Shown: positions 1 to 12,885, counted from the stretch's first letter. The stretch: DNA of 64,000 bases from Apostichopus japonicus (GCF_037975245.1 NC_092572.1:6213501-6277500), one strand, 5' to 3'. Translations and numbers: made by a program. The notes: a model not told the origin generated them from the letters alone.

Positions 1-98
1 GCCAGAATTACAAGAACATCTGTACCCACCAAGATGGTTCTGACAACCCTGTTGACAGCGAAAACGAGAATTTGACTGCTGACGACATTCGTCAACAT
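1..98 (-). CDS. Exon 5 (partial) of fibrillin/EGFL6-like gene: calcium-binding EGF domain
   Basis: Read on the minus strand, a pyrimidine-rich acceptor ending TTCAG at about 99-110 precedes an open frame. With the single base left by exon 4, it begins D-V-D-E-C, the calcium-binding signature of cbEGF domains. The cysteines that follow are spaced as in an EGF domain, with the characteristic NHLGGYRCSC stretch (Asn for the hydroxylation position, then aromatic-Cys-x-Cys). The exon runs off the left window edge, so the last cysteine and the rest of the gene are not visible. The phase (1) matches exon 4 exactly, which is strong support for joining them. cbEGF domains are secreted, bind calcium and form rigid rods in extracellular matrix proteins. 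The plus-strand frame here (ending at about 129) also looks open, but it has no recognisable domain. Confidence 0.8.
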   Translation of the reverse strand, partial: MLTNVVSSQILVFAVNRVVRTILVGTDVLVIL

Positions 99-2089
99 CT
101 GAAGGAAAGGAAAAGAGGGGTAAAAAGTTAAATTTTAGCCAATTAAATGACCGCTGAAGACTTCAAGCAGATTTCAAGGTGAACATTCATGAAGGAAGGA
201 AGGGGTAAAAAGTAAAATTTTAGCCAATTAAAGGACTGCTGAAGACTTCAAGCAGATTTCAAGGTGAACATTCATGAAGGAAAGGAAAGGGTAAAATGTT
301 AAAATTTAGCCAATTAAATGACCACTGAAGACTTCAAGCAGATTTCAAGGTGAACATACAGGCTAGGTTAAACTATCAAAGGTTGGCGGTAGATCTACAA
401 AATCCCCAGGTCCTCTGAAATTTAGATCATGTCATCATAAAGATGTAAGTGGCAATATGATTTTATATAAACACCTACAACCAAAAAAACAAGACAAAGA
501 AAAATATTTATTGCATTTTTATTAGATTTTTCCTTTTGTCTTGAATGAAAGCAGTAGGCCTACACTTCTCTTCACTCAAGTAAAGCCTGACCAGTGCACT
601 TGGGAGTCCAAATACTTCAAAATATGATCAACTTTGAACATATCGCCACTGCAAACTGACGTAATAAATAAGACTGGTACCTTATTGATTACTTCAAATA
701 AATTTGACCAGATTAATACAGGTTAATAAGGCTAGGCCCAGATACAACCACATTGTAAGGCTACTGTATCTATGCAACCTTACATATTTTTTTTGAAATG
801 TCAAATTTTTGCTCAAGTTCAAAAGGAAACATCTGTTGGTGGGCCATAAGTTGTGACACTCATGTGACATAAAACTATTAATATCTTTTTCTTTGGTATT
901 CATAAAGCAAGAGCTGTGACATAAGGAAAAATTCACTAGTGACCTCACATTAAAACCTGTTCCCAACAATCTCCTGAGAGGGTGAGACATTATTCCTGAG
1001 GGAGACAACATTCCCATGTTCTATTAATAACAGAGGTATGGTAAACTCTTCTCACCAAATCAATGAATGTTGCACTAACGAATTATGTCTCTGATTGTGG
1101 TTTTGACATAAGTTAAAGGAAAGTTTTAAAAAAGGTCCTCACAGAATCAATGAATGTTAAATTGAGAGCAAGTAGATTTGTCCTGCCATTGCATAACTGA
1201 AGAACTCAGGACTACAGACACATTTGAACACTCATTAAAGAAAGGGGGGGGGGGGGGGTGGAGGAAGCACAAAGAAGTACTGTATTACTCCAGTGGAAAC
1301 AAAAATCAGTGACATTAAAAAAAAAATGCCACCATGAAAACAAAGATTATTAAAAATCTATAAATAAGATGCAAAATCCATTCCAAAAGAAATATTGAAT
1401 CAAAACTGCAGTATGAAATGTTTAACAATAAGTTAATGAGGGCAGTATTGAAGGACTAAGCATGCATAGACTCTGGATGTGTGACCTGATTAATTCACTC
1501 TGGCTTCGGCTTTGAGTACAACGTTTCTGCATGCTGCTGTGTTGGAGGAATCTAACCATAATAGTAATTAATTACCAACTTTGCGATCTGCGTTATGGTT
1601 AGCGCCGACTTCGCAATCTGCAGTACCCTTAAAACATTTCAAGGTCGGTTTAAGAGTGACTCCATAGTTTTCCCTTTGGGGAAACCAAAAGGTGCTGCAA
1701 TTTTTGTTTAAGTTTGTGGCTATTATAGCAAATCTAGCAGATCTTGTTTCACTTTTAGTGTTTAGTCGAACTATAATTAAGATATATGGTAACTTGTGTC
1801 CACAGGTGTTACTTGGAGGTGACTTTGACCTTCTCTGGATTCTTTATATATCTACAACTTTTATCATTTTACTGTGAATTAGAGTAAATATAGACACCTT
1901 ATGTCTTTTTCTCTCTTGGAAGAATTTTTCCCTCACTGAGAAACTCTTCTAAAACAGTCTAGGGAATAATTCTGAATAACGAGCAATTCTGGCAACCCCC
2001 CCCCCCCAAAAAAATGGGGAAGTTCTTGCAAATTTATCGCGCTTACATTTAAAGGCGATACATCTGTTAAATACTTGAGCTATCTATAC
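99..2089 (-). other. Intron 4 of fibrillin/EGFL6-like gene
   Basis: No coding signal was seen apart from the flanking exons. It holds an 85-bp tandem repeat next to the exon 5 acceptor, a poly(G) run near 1243-1257, a poly(C) run near 1998-2007 and ordinary AT-rich sequence. Short open frames at 694-1017 and 1692-1877 have no domain and no splice support. Confidence 0.6.
119..355. repeat. 85-bp tandem repeat beside exon 5 acceptor
   Basis: Three units of about 85 bp can be aligned by eye, each containing GCTGAAGACTTCAAGCAGAT followed by TTCAAGGTGAACAT. The first two also carry the GAAGGAAGG/GGTAAAA stretch; the third breaks off after the AACAT. The GAAGGAAAGG part also occurs at 101-110, where it forms the pyrimidine tract of the exon 5 acceptor on the minus strand. 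Confidence 0.75.
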
Positions 2090-2365
2090 CGTAACATCTC
2101 TTTCCATCGCTCCCGATTCTGTATCCGTTGGGGCAAGTGCAGGTGTACCGTCCAGAACGAGTCATCACGCAGCTATGCTGACAACCTAACTGTCTGCAGA
2201 TACTGGCTGCAGAGGAGCCAGAGTATGCCTGGGAGGTACTACCCGCTGCCAGGGGAACATGTCTGACCGATGATGCTCCACTCGTCTGGTAACTTCTCAC
2301 TACTGTAGGGAAGTACTCTCTGCTGGAGGATGAACTTGTCCTTGTGCTTGTCCTTGAACTGCTCC
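2090..2365 (-). CDS. Exon 4 of fibrillin/EGFL6-like gene: Ser/Thr linker plus EGF domain
   Basis: This 276-nt exon has phase 1 at both ends, so it could be skipped or duplicated without breaking the frame. The acceptor is TTATTCCAG and the donor is G|GTATAG. The first ~60 residues are rich in Ser, Thr and Arg (repeats of S-R-T-S-T-R-T-S then a run of five serines), suggesting a flexible, possibly O-glycosylated linker. The last ~35 residues form an EGF-like domain: C-x4-GC-x3-C, then RSGRYTCTCPNGYRIGSDGKRC. It lacks the D-x-D-E-C start of a calcium-binding EGF, unlike the next exon. Known family fact: EGF domains of this C-x-C type are disulfide-bonded extracellular modules. Inference: it sits between a matrix-assembly N-terminus and a cbEGF array. 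Confidence 0.85.
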
Positions 2366-4993
2366 CTGGAATAACAATAAAGAAAACTTACAAATTTAAA
2401 AAAATCTGTTCAGGTTTTTATTTACATTAATCTTTGACTCATTTAGTGGTCAACCCCTTTTCCTTGCACCCACCCCCCCCCCCAAAAAAAAAAAATTATA
2501 AAGATTTTCAAAAACTTGTGGAGGTGCTGTACTAAGTACTGACTGTAGGCATGATATCACAGGTTGGACGAAATGAAAGTTTAGTAGTTAATCAAACAAT
2601 TTATCACACCCTACCAAATTTGAGTTAATAGAAAACCCACAAATCCCTACCCCCCCCCCCCCCAAATGAAAGAATTTATTTTTTCTAGACATATAGCTGT
2701 TTCAAACCAAGCTATCTCACTTTCACAACTTTGTCCAAATTTATCACATTAGACTTAGGACGACACTATTGAATTAGTTTTGGGTGGACTGAGAGTACTA
2801 GGGGGTCACTTCCAGATAAAAGTTTATTTTCCATTTTTTTTTTTTTTTTTTTTTTAAATCTTTGATTATATCCATCTTCCTAAACTGTGAATGACTGTTA
2901 CTGTCAGTCAGACAGTTCTATCAACCATGAATTAAGTTATCAGGAAAGTAGGACTCAAAACTTCAGAAGGAGAGTGCAAAGATGGGTCACTTGCACACAG
3001 AAAAGGTGGATGCACTCTTACACAGGGTGAGCTTATGAATTTTTAAAGACAGTTACCAATGGGTAGATCATTGCAGTAGAAGCTCAGTGAAAGAATTTAT
3101 GACTAATAAAGCAAACTTCATTGACTGGTTTGAAGAACATCAGGTTGATTAATATTGAACACAGAGTGACAGGTGTGGAAAAATTAAAGGTATGAACATC
3201 TCCCCGAACATCTCACATTCTGTACCATGCTCTGAACCCCCTCCTCCATCCCTCCTCCACCCCTCCATCCTCCTCCCATCCAAGGGGATACATACAATAA
3301 TCAAGGACATGTATATTAATAGATAAAAGGGACCAGCCCCCTGAAATCAGAACAGGGAATTGAGCACTGTGGTTTAAACAGGAATATAATATAATGTATA
3401 ATTTAAGAAATGTATCTAACAATTTACAGAGTATCATGTTTGACAATAGTTTGAACACATAAACAGGATTTTGACGATATTTCTATGAATTCATGCAATA
3501 ATTGTGCAATTATCACTGATATATACTGTACAGTACTGTACATTGATCATAAAACATAAAATTTGGTTTTTGCATTTTAATTTTGATCACTGCTGGTGTC
3601 ATTTTTGGTGGAATAGAGTATTTGATAGACTAGCCTACTGTACATAAACTATGATTATACGTATTAAAGTATTTACGTAATCTCCAAATTATGCCTGATA
3701 CTTGATAAACTGACAAATGATCAATATATACAGCTTTAAAGTACTTCTGTAAAGATGAGCCCAATCTGTTCATCCTTCCTGAAGCAATTAATATGGAAGG
3801 GGGAGCATTTGGGTAATAAACGAGACATCTATGAAGACAGATGGGAAAGAAGTGAGAGCCAAGTCAAAGGAAAATATTCAACAATTTCTCAGACAGGTAA
3901 ACAGTTTCTTTAACATCAAAGTTGGTAGCCCTAGAACAAAATTGTTCCTAAGATGTGATTTATCAACAAATGAAAGCTATTTTGCCATGGAAACAAAAAC
4001 AATGTCTCCATTTATAAACTGTCTCTAAAGTCAACTCCAGTCATCCACATGATATGTTTATGTCACATGGTTGCCATGGAAATGGACCCACTTGGGTTTT
4101 ATAAAAATCCAGTAATCTAACTCCAGATCTGAGAGAATCCACACATGACATGAATATATATCCTATATTTAGCTATGATTGAAAAGAATTGTTTGTTTCA
4201 TTCCCATCATGCAATTCATTCCATATATAGAAATTGCGTATATATATATAACAATGTAATCTTCCCACGCACATGAGATTGATTTCCAAACATTTTAGCT
4301 GTGACATATCTTACCTTACCACCCTCTCCATCCCTACATCAACCCCAGGGTCCCTGACACCAAGGGGACAGGGCTCCCCACCCCCACTCCCCCGGGCCCG
4401 CTAATACATTTTACTACAATGACTTTGACATGAGCAGGATACTGCCAGAAAGAGCAATGACAACCATGCCCCAGCCCCTGCCCCCATCTCAAACTTGAGG
4501 CAGGTTCCCTTAATCCCACATATATATTGCTTGACTAGTAGCTGGTAATTATAACATACAGCCACAAACCTATTCTGTTAGCAACACATATATATACTGG
4601 ATGTTAATGGACTGCCAGGTCTGAGATATGAAGTTAACACTTAGTGGATATGGAAACAATTTTTTTTCACAATTAGCAAAACAATCTATGCAACACAATT
4701 AATGAATATGTAAAGAACAAAAACTTTAATATTATAGTTTGCATTTATTGCAATGCTTTGAAATATATATTTTGTTTTGTTTCAGCTAAAGTACTGCCCT
4801 GATGACATCATCCATTCTGCTGTTGCCAGATGCAAATTTACAAAATATCACAAAATTTAAAAATTGATATCTTTACAATTTTACAAAATGCTAAATGTGG
4901 TTTTTACAATATATAGATTCAGATAATTGTCAGCAATTTTGTAAAGCAACCAACGTTTATAGCCACCAGAAATATCATTTCAGAATGACCTAC
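2366..4993 (-). other. Intron 3 of fibrillin/EGFL6-like gene
   Basis: About 2.6 kb of AT-rich sequence with homopolymer runs: C/A near 2467-2495, C near 2651-2663 and T near 2836-2855. Open frames at 3213-3458, 3831-4028 and 4334-4519 are short and of low complexity or without any recognisable domain, so I treat them as chance. Confidence 0.6.
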
Positions 4994-5110
4994 CAGAACT
5001 TCGTCCTGGAATGCCCCTGGTACACTGTATTCCATAGTTGTTTCTTTCACAGTACGTACATGTATTGGGACCGCTACAGACACCAGTGCCACAGGAACCA
5101 CTACAAACAG
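4994..5110 (-). CDS. Exon 3 of fibrillin/EGFL6-like gene: first EGF domain
   Basis: This 117-nt exon has an acceptor TTGATTGCAG and a donor G|GTAGGT, with phase 1 at both ends. Joined to exon 2 it reads through the peptide TIPVCSGSCGTGVCSGPNTC. That pattern, C-x3-CG-x-G-x-C-x2-PN-x-C, is the hallmark of the first EGF domain after the CCPGW segment in fibrillins and in EGFL6/nephronectin-type proteins. The end of the domain is unusual: Y-C-E-R-N-N-Y-G-I-Q-C replaces the common C-x-C-x-x-G-x-x-G-x-x-C. The exon therefore has six cysteines but a rearranged tail spacing. It ends in a Gly/Arg/Ser-rich stretch that leads into the exon 4 linker. Confidence 0.85.
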
Positions 5111-6373
5111 CTGCAATCAAATAAAATGGATATAATAATCTGATGAAGATATGGTAATCAAATACATAACACCATACTGTCAAAATGTTCAAATTGCTAA
5201 ACAATTGTAAAGATACATGTACAGTTTATTGCATTTTACTACACTGGAACTATAGTCTTCTATGAGAGTAAAAAAAACATTTCAGAGACATTGAAATTGC
5301 TACATAATATTTGTAAGTATCAGAGCTGCATTACCACACACAACTTGTCCTAGATATTTATAAAATTGGTAAGGTATCAAAAAATTAAAAAAGTTAAAAT
5401 TCATTTTGCCTCATTTTTGTTTGCATTTTGATAAAACTTTTATTTATTGGTAGCAATAGATCCCGCTATAATGCATGCAGTTAAACAAGTTGCTCCCTTA
5501 ATTCTTGAAGGGTATTGTTCTTTACTTTCATTTTTAGGTTGGGTAGCTGTGGGGTACTGGGGTGGGGGGGTTGTAACTTTTCTCTATTTTGTCTGTCTTT
5601 GTTTCCTTCTGTTGAATAGGTTTGAATCAAATTAAGATACCAGTGAAGACATAGGTATCCCCTCAATATACAAGGCTAGCTTGCTTCTCTTGAAGAATAT
5701 CTTGTTTATAGTTTAATTATGAAGCAATCAATAGTAAAACCACTTGATATAAATTATGCTGATATCCACTCAAAGTCCTCAAAGCAAAAGTTCTTGTAGA
5801 CTAGTGTTTGGAACGTACGACATGTTGATATTCCCTATTGAGGGCGCCATATCGAGGGCGCTATACAAATGCAACAAAATAGCCAAACCAGCATACATTA
5901 TATATGGTTTGCATGCATATACTATTTATTAAATTGTAAATATTAGTGATTGTATCAGTCGCCGTATATCTATTGTTGCCCGAGGCTATGACCACAGGCA
6001 GACAAATTTCTCCTGTAATACTGTAATTTAGGTAACCACTTCAAACAAATTGTAAATTAAGACTGGTAAACTACAATACCATTTTCTTACTAACCAGCTG
6101 TGACTGTCTCCCTATGATAAGTCATGGTTACCCACTAAGAGGTCCACCTTTGATCGTGCACACAGCACCGAATTGCCACAAAAAAAAAAAAATCAGGCAA
6201 ACTTGTCACTTTTGGATTCAAGGCAAAACAAAAATGAAACAAGAAAGTGAATGGTTTATTAAATAATCCTCATGGAACTTGGTTAAAGTATTCTTGGTAG
6301 TTGGAAATGAACTTTCAATATATTAAAGTACATTTTTCATGTTTTTTTTTAATATAGATTTTGAGACGAGTTA

Positions 6374-6815
6374 AAGGTCTCTGTATAGACCCTAACTATA
6401 GCACGCTATCATGGAAGAGTTCTTGAGATCTCAAAATACGTGGCAGGCTCTGCAGACTAATTGGTAAAAAGAGTTCGGTTTAAGACCAAGGCAGGTTTAT
6501 TACATAATCTTTTATGTAATAAACCTGTCATGGTCGTAAACTGAACTCTTTTTACCAATGAGTCTGCAAAGCCTGCCACATATTTTTTCTTGTATGAGCT
6601 GGTCTTTGTGTGAACGCTGTATGATTAACTACACTGTAGACACAAACATATTTCCACACAGTGTTTACACAAGGAGCCCTAATGGTGTTAAGAAGCTATG
6701 CAGGCTAATTGTAGAGCCTGAGGTCAATTTACGGTCGTGGCAGGTCGTTTACGTAATCACAAAACTTTCCTAGCTATGGCGTGCTATAATTGGAGCCACT
6801 AAAGCAGATCTTTAC
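6374..6815. mobile_element. Foldback (long inverted repeat) element
   Basis: The core is a near-perfect inverted repeat: 6438-6507 pairs with 6512-6581, about 70-bp arms around a 4-bp spacer, centred on ATTACATAA/TTATGTAAT. An outer, more diverged pair is also visible: CTATAGCACGCTATCAT near 6395-6412 faces ATGGCGTGCTATAATTGG near 6776-6793. This layered palindrome is typical of foldback or MITE-type elements. No transposase is present and no target duplication was identified. Confidence 0.65.
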
Positions 6816-8315
6816 GACATGTCTGATTTTATAAAGAAACATCTGTAATTTAACTGCATGCCATCCATTTTGAAGGATCACAAGTCTTAAGTTGAGACCT
6901 CTATAAGCTCCAATAAGACATTTTTTTTCAAGTAGGCTTGGAACAATTTGCTAATTGGTGCTTTTAAAGTGTTTTTATTGGAAACTCCTAACTAACAAGA
7001 GGACAATTGAATTTAAGTGTACACAGCAACCTTTGAACCTTCACATTATTGTTTTTCAGTATTACATGCTAAACAACTCTCACGTTAAAAAGCTCAAAAA
7101 ATGGTCTATCATCCACACATGCAGACTTTAACATATATATACACAGTATGCAAACTTGCTTTTCCAAGCTTGGACATTCGATCAAAATTTACAGAGATAT
7201 ATACTTAAACAATTCAGAAAAAAATTGCCAGTAAATACCAGCTTAATACCTGCATTTAATTCAATTCTGTCTAATATTAATCATAAAATTGTACGCATTT
7301 TACCCAATTTGTCTCTACTTTTCTGTCCAGATTTAACTTAGAAATATGTCTACTAATGTATGTGCCATCATTTAGAATGCCACAGCTATGAATACATTTT
7401 GCATCAAATTGCAAGTACATTATATAGCTATGAATCATAATGCAAACAGTTTATGCAGAACATCAAAAGGTCTATTGCAGCAGTCAATAGGCTTATACAA
7501 TAGGCTTTCTACATGTTGTTTGCAACATAAATTGAATGTAAATAATTACTTTAGTGTCCATGGCCTTTGTGGCCTCCATAACTATTGTAGCACTGACCAT
7601 GGCACAGGGGATGACCTTTACTTATAATTGTACAATAAACAATGTACAGTACTATGTGCAGTGAGCCTGCATATATACAGTGATTGACGGTAGCAAATAA
7701 TTGGTAGTAGTTGGCATTATAGCTCCAGTCTTACATGTACCTGTCCAATTCCTGGTAATATTCTTTCAAAGGGAAATCATTAAACTAATACTTAGCGTGA
7801 CTAATTTACCACAGAGGAAGTCTACCCAATGGCACACAGCCAATGCTCATTAACAGTTTATGTACGGATCTATACACATAGGTTTTTTTAATGTATAGTT
7901 ATCCTATAAATATAAGCAACTAGTTTTAATCCCAAAGGATAGAAAGCCCAGGAAGTTGAAAGCACAGTTTATAAGCCTTCTGTTTACAGAGTACTAGTTA
8001 GCTGCTCCCTGGAACCAGATCCAAATGTGATGGTCACAAATGAAGTGAAGTGGGGTTGCAGGCAGTGAAATGATTGCCAAAGTTTGTGAAGTGGGTAACA
8101 ATTATTTGACTAATTTTCTAGCATTTTTGGGAGCAATTAATACCTTAAAGCTTTAAGCTGTGATATTGCAACTCACTGTATTGTAAACATAGCTGTACAA
8201 TTAATTAACTGTACCCAGTGGATGATTAAAAGTAATACAATATTCACAACATTCATAAAAGTTTGTTAAAAGTTCTGCATCACAGCTTTAATTTAATTAT
8301 GCATCATGAGTTTGT

Positions 8316-9192
8316 CAGACCTGTCAACCTGTTTGACCCCAAAATAGGGAGAATAACATTTTTCAGGGCCAAAAAACCGGGAGAATAGGGGGAAAATAGG
8401 GAGGTTGGTAATTTTCAACTGAAATTATATAAATACTCCTAAATAAATAGTCTACAGTATGTATAACTGGACATGTGTACGCACACAGGACGTATAAACA
8501 AGTATTTACAATCGCGTATAAAATCGTTGACAAACAAATTGCCGCGTAAACACCTCATATAATCCCTGTACGAGTTTATACGCAGGTTATGCTATTGTGC
8601 TCAATGTATAGGGATTAAAGTAGCCGAAAGAATTAGTGAGATGTTTGAAACAGCCGTTTCTTAAATCGTAGTTTCAGACGTGATATTCACCTAGCATCGA
8701 AGAGGACGCAGGTTAAGTTTGTGCCGGCATAGAACTTAACTGTTTTTTGTCGTATACAAGTAGCCTACATGCGAACTGCACACATTCGGTACGCCGCATA
8801 TACAAACAAGTTACAACTTGTGTATATTAAACTTGTGCACCATGGCATATGCACAGTGCACGCCGTACTACTGTACTGTATTCAGGAATCGACCAAGGCC
8901 AACGTACAATAACGACATTGGGCGAAGTCTGAGAACTGACAAAGCAGCCTGCTATTGGTTGAGAGTCCCGCACAGCACCGTGTCAGTCGTAACCTGTTTG
9001 TAAACAATGAATATATTTTTAGATTACACTTATCACGCGATAGGCATAGGACTAACTGTTGACTATTTTCAGAAATTTCGCAAGTGATGAAACATTAAAA
9101 AACCGGGAGAATAGAATATGAAACCGGGAGGCCGAGAGATTCGGGTAAAAACCGGGAGTCTCCCGGTAAAACCGTGAGAGTTGACAGGTCTG
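8316..9192. mobile_element. TIR DNA element (non-autonomous, class uncertain)
   Basis: The left end CAGACCTGTCAACCT matches the reverse complement of the right end GAGTTGACAGGTCTG, giving about 13 paired terminal bases. GTTTGT borders both ends (8310-8315 and 9193-9198) as a possible short target duplication. The inside repeats the phrase ACCGGGAGA several times near both ends, forming extended subterminal repeats. The ORFs within it resemble no transposase, so it is presumably mobilised in trans. A hAT origin is possible, but the duplication is not a clean 8 bp. Confidence 0.65.
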
Positions 9193-9282
9193 GTTTGTTG
9201 CACATGAAAATTTATGCACTTGGCAAGTTGGTATCAATTTTCATTGGAGACATACAATTAGAAATTAAGATGAATTCTGGGC

Positions 9283-9500
9283 AAATTTTCCACCCCTCAA
9301 ATAGGAGATTACACCAAGGCACTATGTAAATTTATCAGCTTTATCTTCTGAAAATTTTCCACCCCCCCCCCGCCTCAAATAGGAGATTACACCAAGGCAC
9401 TATGTAAATTTATCAGGTTTAACATCTGAAAATGTTCCACCCCTCAAATAGGAGATTACACCAAGGCACTTTGTAAATTTATCAGGTTTTACTTCTGCAC
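9283..9500. repeat. Minisatellite, about 70-bp unit, three copies
   Basis: Three consecutive units contain CCTCAAATAGGAGATTACAC followed by CAAGGCACTATGTAAATTTATCAG. Unit 2 has an expanded C run (9361-9371). The unit boundaries are clear by eye. Confidence 0.85.
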
Positions 9501-10004
9501 ACCGCATACCTACTAACTCTGTGAGAACTATGTTTGTACTCATATGGCTATAATTGTCACATATATAAGCTATTATCATGATGCAGTATACCCCTTTAAC
9601 ACCTGAAGTTTGCTGATGTTTACACAACAGCCATTGTTTGCTATTGTTCACACCTAGTACTGCAGACCAGAAAAAAATCTTAAAATCTTGTGCAGCCATT
9701 AAAAAATGCTGAGGTGCTAAAAGACAACATAGCTTGTACTTACATTATCCCTGATTGACCACCTGGAAGGGTCACCAATTTTAACAAGCAAGGTTACCAG
9801 CTTGAAACTATTGATACACATGGAAACTCTTCAAAAACCAGTAAACCCATTAAAACTTTGAATAATAAACAAAAATTGTGACCTAAAATGTATGTATACC
9901 ACCTGTCTCCACACAAGCTCAAATCAGAGAAATTTACAATTTCGAAAAATTTCATTGACTGAGTAATGTCCGTACTATTATTTCAAATAGCAACTAGTCA
10001 ATGT

Positions 10005-10146
10005 ACAGTAAATATGTATGTATGTGTATACATATATGTGTATATATATATGTGTATACATATATGTGTACATACATCTATATGAGTACATTAATATATA
10101 TATGTGATACATGTGTGTATATGTAAGTGTATACATATATGTAGGT
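10005..10146. repeat. TG/TA-rich microsatellite
   Basis: Interrupted (TATG/TGTA/TATA)n sequence such as TGTATACATATATGTGTATA repeated with variations. It explains the low-complexity Tyr/Ile/Met-rich open frames overlapping it, which are not genes. Confidence 0.9.
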
Positions 10147-11945
10147 ATAACTATACAGTAACTTACAGCATGTTGATACTCGAGTTTCACACCTGCAGTG
10201 TGCAGGGATCATAACCTTGGGTGTGTGTGCAAATATCAGGGACCAAATATCAGGGACCAGAATTCTAATAGCAGCCACTCCATACACATATCTTCCTTGC
10301 TGCATAGTGTGTATATGTTAAGGCCAATAAATATAAATTTGAATGTGTACTGTATGCCCTGACCACACAGATCTAAAAAAAATTATGTAATTACTTCTCC
10401 TAATTTTATTAATAGTCAAGTTATAACCATCATCATCATGCAAACTATGCAATTAACATCTTTTTGTCTAATTCGAACAAATATTCTCCATCAAGTATGA
10501 ACAGTAAGATCAAACACACATGTATGATCAAACTGCACATAAGAGATATTTGTTCTGCAAAATTCTTGCAAAATTAAAGGAACCCTTTTTCCATAAACTG
10601 TAAATTTAGGTCCATGAGTGACAGTTAATTGGCACTAGCAGTAGTGTCACAATTATTTTCATAATTAGTTCATAAACATTTATAAGACAACAAAATATGT
10701 TAACACATGCGTAGGCTACTCAATTTCTAAGATCGTCATGATCTGTATATCGGATTAACCCCTCCCCCTCTCTCTCTCCCCATCCCCTAAGAAAGCTAAC
10801 TAGAATTGCAATTTCATATAATAATGGTCATGAACCGGCATTTTACAGCCACCATCATCAGTGTAATATGTTAACTCTATAAATAGTGTACCGATACCTG
10901 TAATGTGCAATTGGCAAGTCTGATTAGTTGAATAATATTACCACTCAACTTCCAATACGGTCTGCGAATGAGAAACTCCAGGAAAATAAACTTTTAAAAA
11001 TATTTTACCCTTTTAAAATTTAGAGGCATGATAGTACATAAACACATTTGGAGGCATATAAGCTTTATGGTTAAAACCATCAATGTTCCATATTAATTGG
11101 AAGTATACTTTAAAGTAGTACTGTATCTTGCAATATCAATACCACTGATCTACTGAGTATAACTCCTTTAATAACACCCTGCAAGGATATTTTTTCTTAT
11201 TTTTTTTCTTATTTTTTTTCAGATCATAGTAGTCTACTGCACCTTAAAGGGGTATTCCCTTGGCTGAAATGGTTAAAATGTTTACATCTTTCTACAACCT
11301 TGTGGCATTTTATATACCAAAAATATGAACTTTTCAAATGTTGTCATTATTCGTTAATTATTCAATGTATAGACAGGCAACAGTAGGGTGAAGGATTTAA
11401 TCACAGCAATTTAGCTCCTGATAATGTTTAATGAATTGTCTTTATATTATCACTTAATTAATACAAAAGAGTTCCATTTTTGAACTTTTCAACTGACCAT
11501 CTGCAGTATTCAATATGTTTTCTCTTTCAGATAAGTGTTACATTGTATGTCACAGGAATATTCCCTTTAAGAGTATAAAGTTATGTTTATATACCAGCTA
11601 AGTACAACACACATACAGTACAAATTACAATAAATACAATAGTACTCATCCCAGTCTTTCATATGTATCACATTTCATTTGTAACATACGGTATGTAGGA
11701 ACCTTTGGAAAATAATCACATTCTTTCTCTAGCTGTAGCCTACAGTCTGTATGATATGAAAGATTGTTGTCCTTCACATATCATCTATTAACTATATTAT
11801 CCTAAAAATGCCTAAGGTGGGTCAACAGATAGTCCAACCTTTAACAATATATAGATACAGTATACACATCAATCAGAAAATATACAAAGATTAGAAGAAA
11901 ACACAAAAATTGCTACAGTAGATTTAAACAAGTTTTTGAACCTCA

Positions 11946-11973
11946 GGCTGGAAGTTATTTTTATGTGAAGTAT

Positions 11974-12007
<34 letters not shown>

Positions 12008-12885
12008 ATCCAGCTCAGACCAGTGAAACAGAATTTCAAGTAAAAATTCACAATGGTTGGATTATATTTTTAAATGGTTTAAATATTTAATTTTTTAATT
12101 TTTAATGATAATAATATTATGTCTCAGTAGGCCTATTAAATACTGTTATGTAGATATTAATCTATCATCAAGCATCATCAATAAATGCATGGGTAAGGAA
12201 AGCTACTACCTTGTGATGGGGGGAAGGGGGTTGGGTCACTGGGTAGGGACTGGGTGGGGGCTGGAATTTATATTTATCTGAAGCATTATTTATTTTTTTT
12301 TTTATTGATGATGATGATGATGATCCAGCTCAGACCAGGGAAACAGAATTTCAAGTAAAAATTCTCTACATGGTTGGATTATACTTTCAAATGGTTTAAA
12401 TATTTAATGAAACTGTTAGGAATAGGAATAGGAATATTACTAGTCTCAGTAGGCCTATTAAATATACTGTTATGTAGTAATTAATCTATCATCAAGCATC
12501 ATCAATAAATGCATGGGTAAGGAAAGCTACTACCTTGTGATGGGGGGAAGGGGGTTGGGTCACTGGGTAGGGACTGGGTGGGGGCTGGAATTTATATTTA
12601 TCTGAAGAATTTTTTTTTTTTTTATTGATGATGATGATGATGATCCAGCTCAGACCAGGGAAACAGAATTTCAAGTAAAAATTCTCTACATGGTTGAATT
12701 ATATTTTCAAATGGTTTAAATATTTAATGAAACTGTTAGGAATAGGAATATTACTAGTCTCAGTAGGCCTATTCAATACTGTTATGTAGTAATTAATCTA
12801 TCATCAAGCATCATCAATAACTGCATGGGTTAGGAAAGCTACTACCTTATAATGGGGGTTGGGATGTTGGGTTGGGGCTGAGGAG
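11946..12885. repeat. Three tandem units of about 314-324 bp
   Basis: Units begin near 11946, 12260 and 12584 at GGCTGGAA and share GATCCAGCTCAGACCAG, AAACAGAATTTCAAGTAAAA, TCTATCATCAAGCATCATCA and ATGCATGGGTAAGGAAAGCT. Units 2 and 3 carry a (GAT)n microsatellite after a T run. Unit 1 has a long T run instead (11977-12006). The third unit diverges at its end near 12870. Confidence 0.85.

Noticed and set aside
1-129. Plus-strand open frame ending KERKRGVKS at the left edge
   Set aside because: The minus strand of the same bases encodes a cbEGF exon with a perfect acceptor and matching phase, which explains the openness.
9978-10305. Tyr/Met/Ile/Thr-rich minus-strand ORFs
   Set aside because: Microsatellite translation; no domain.
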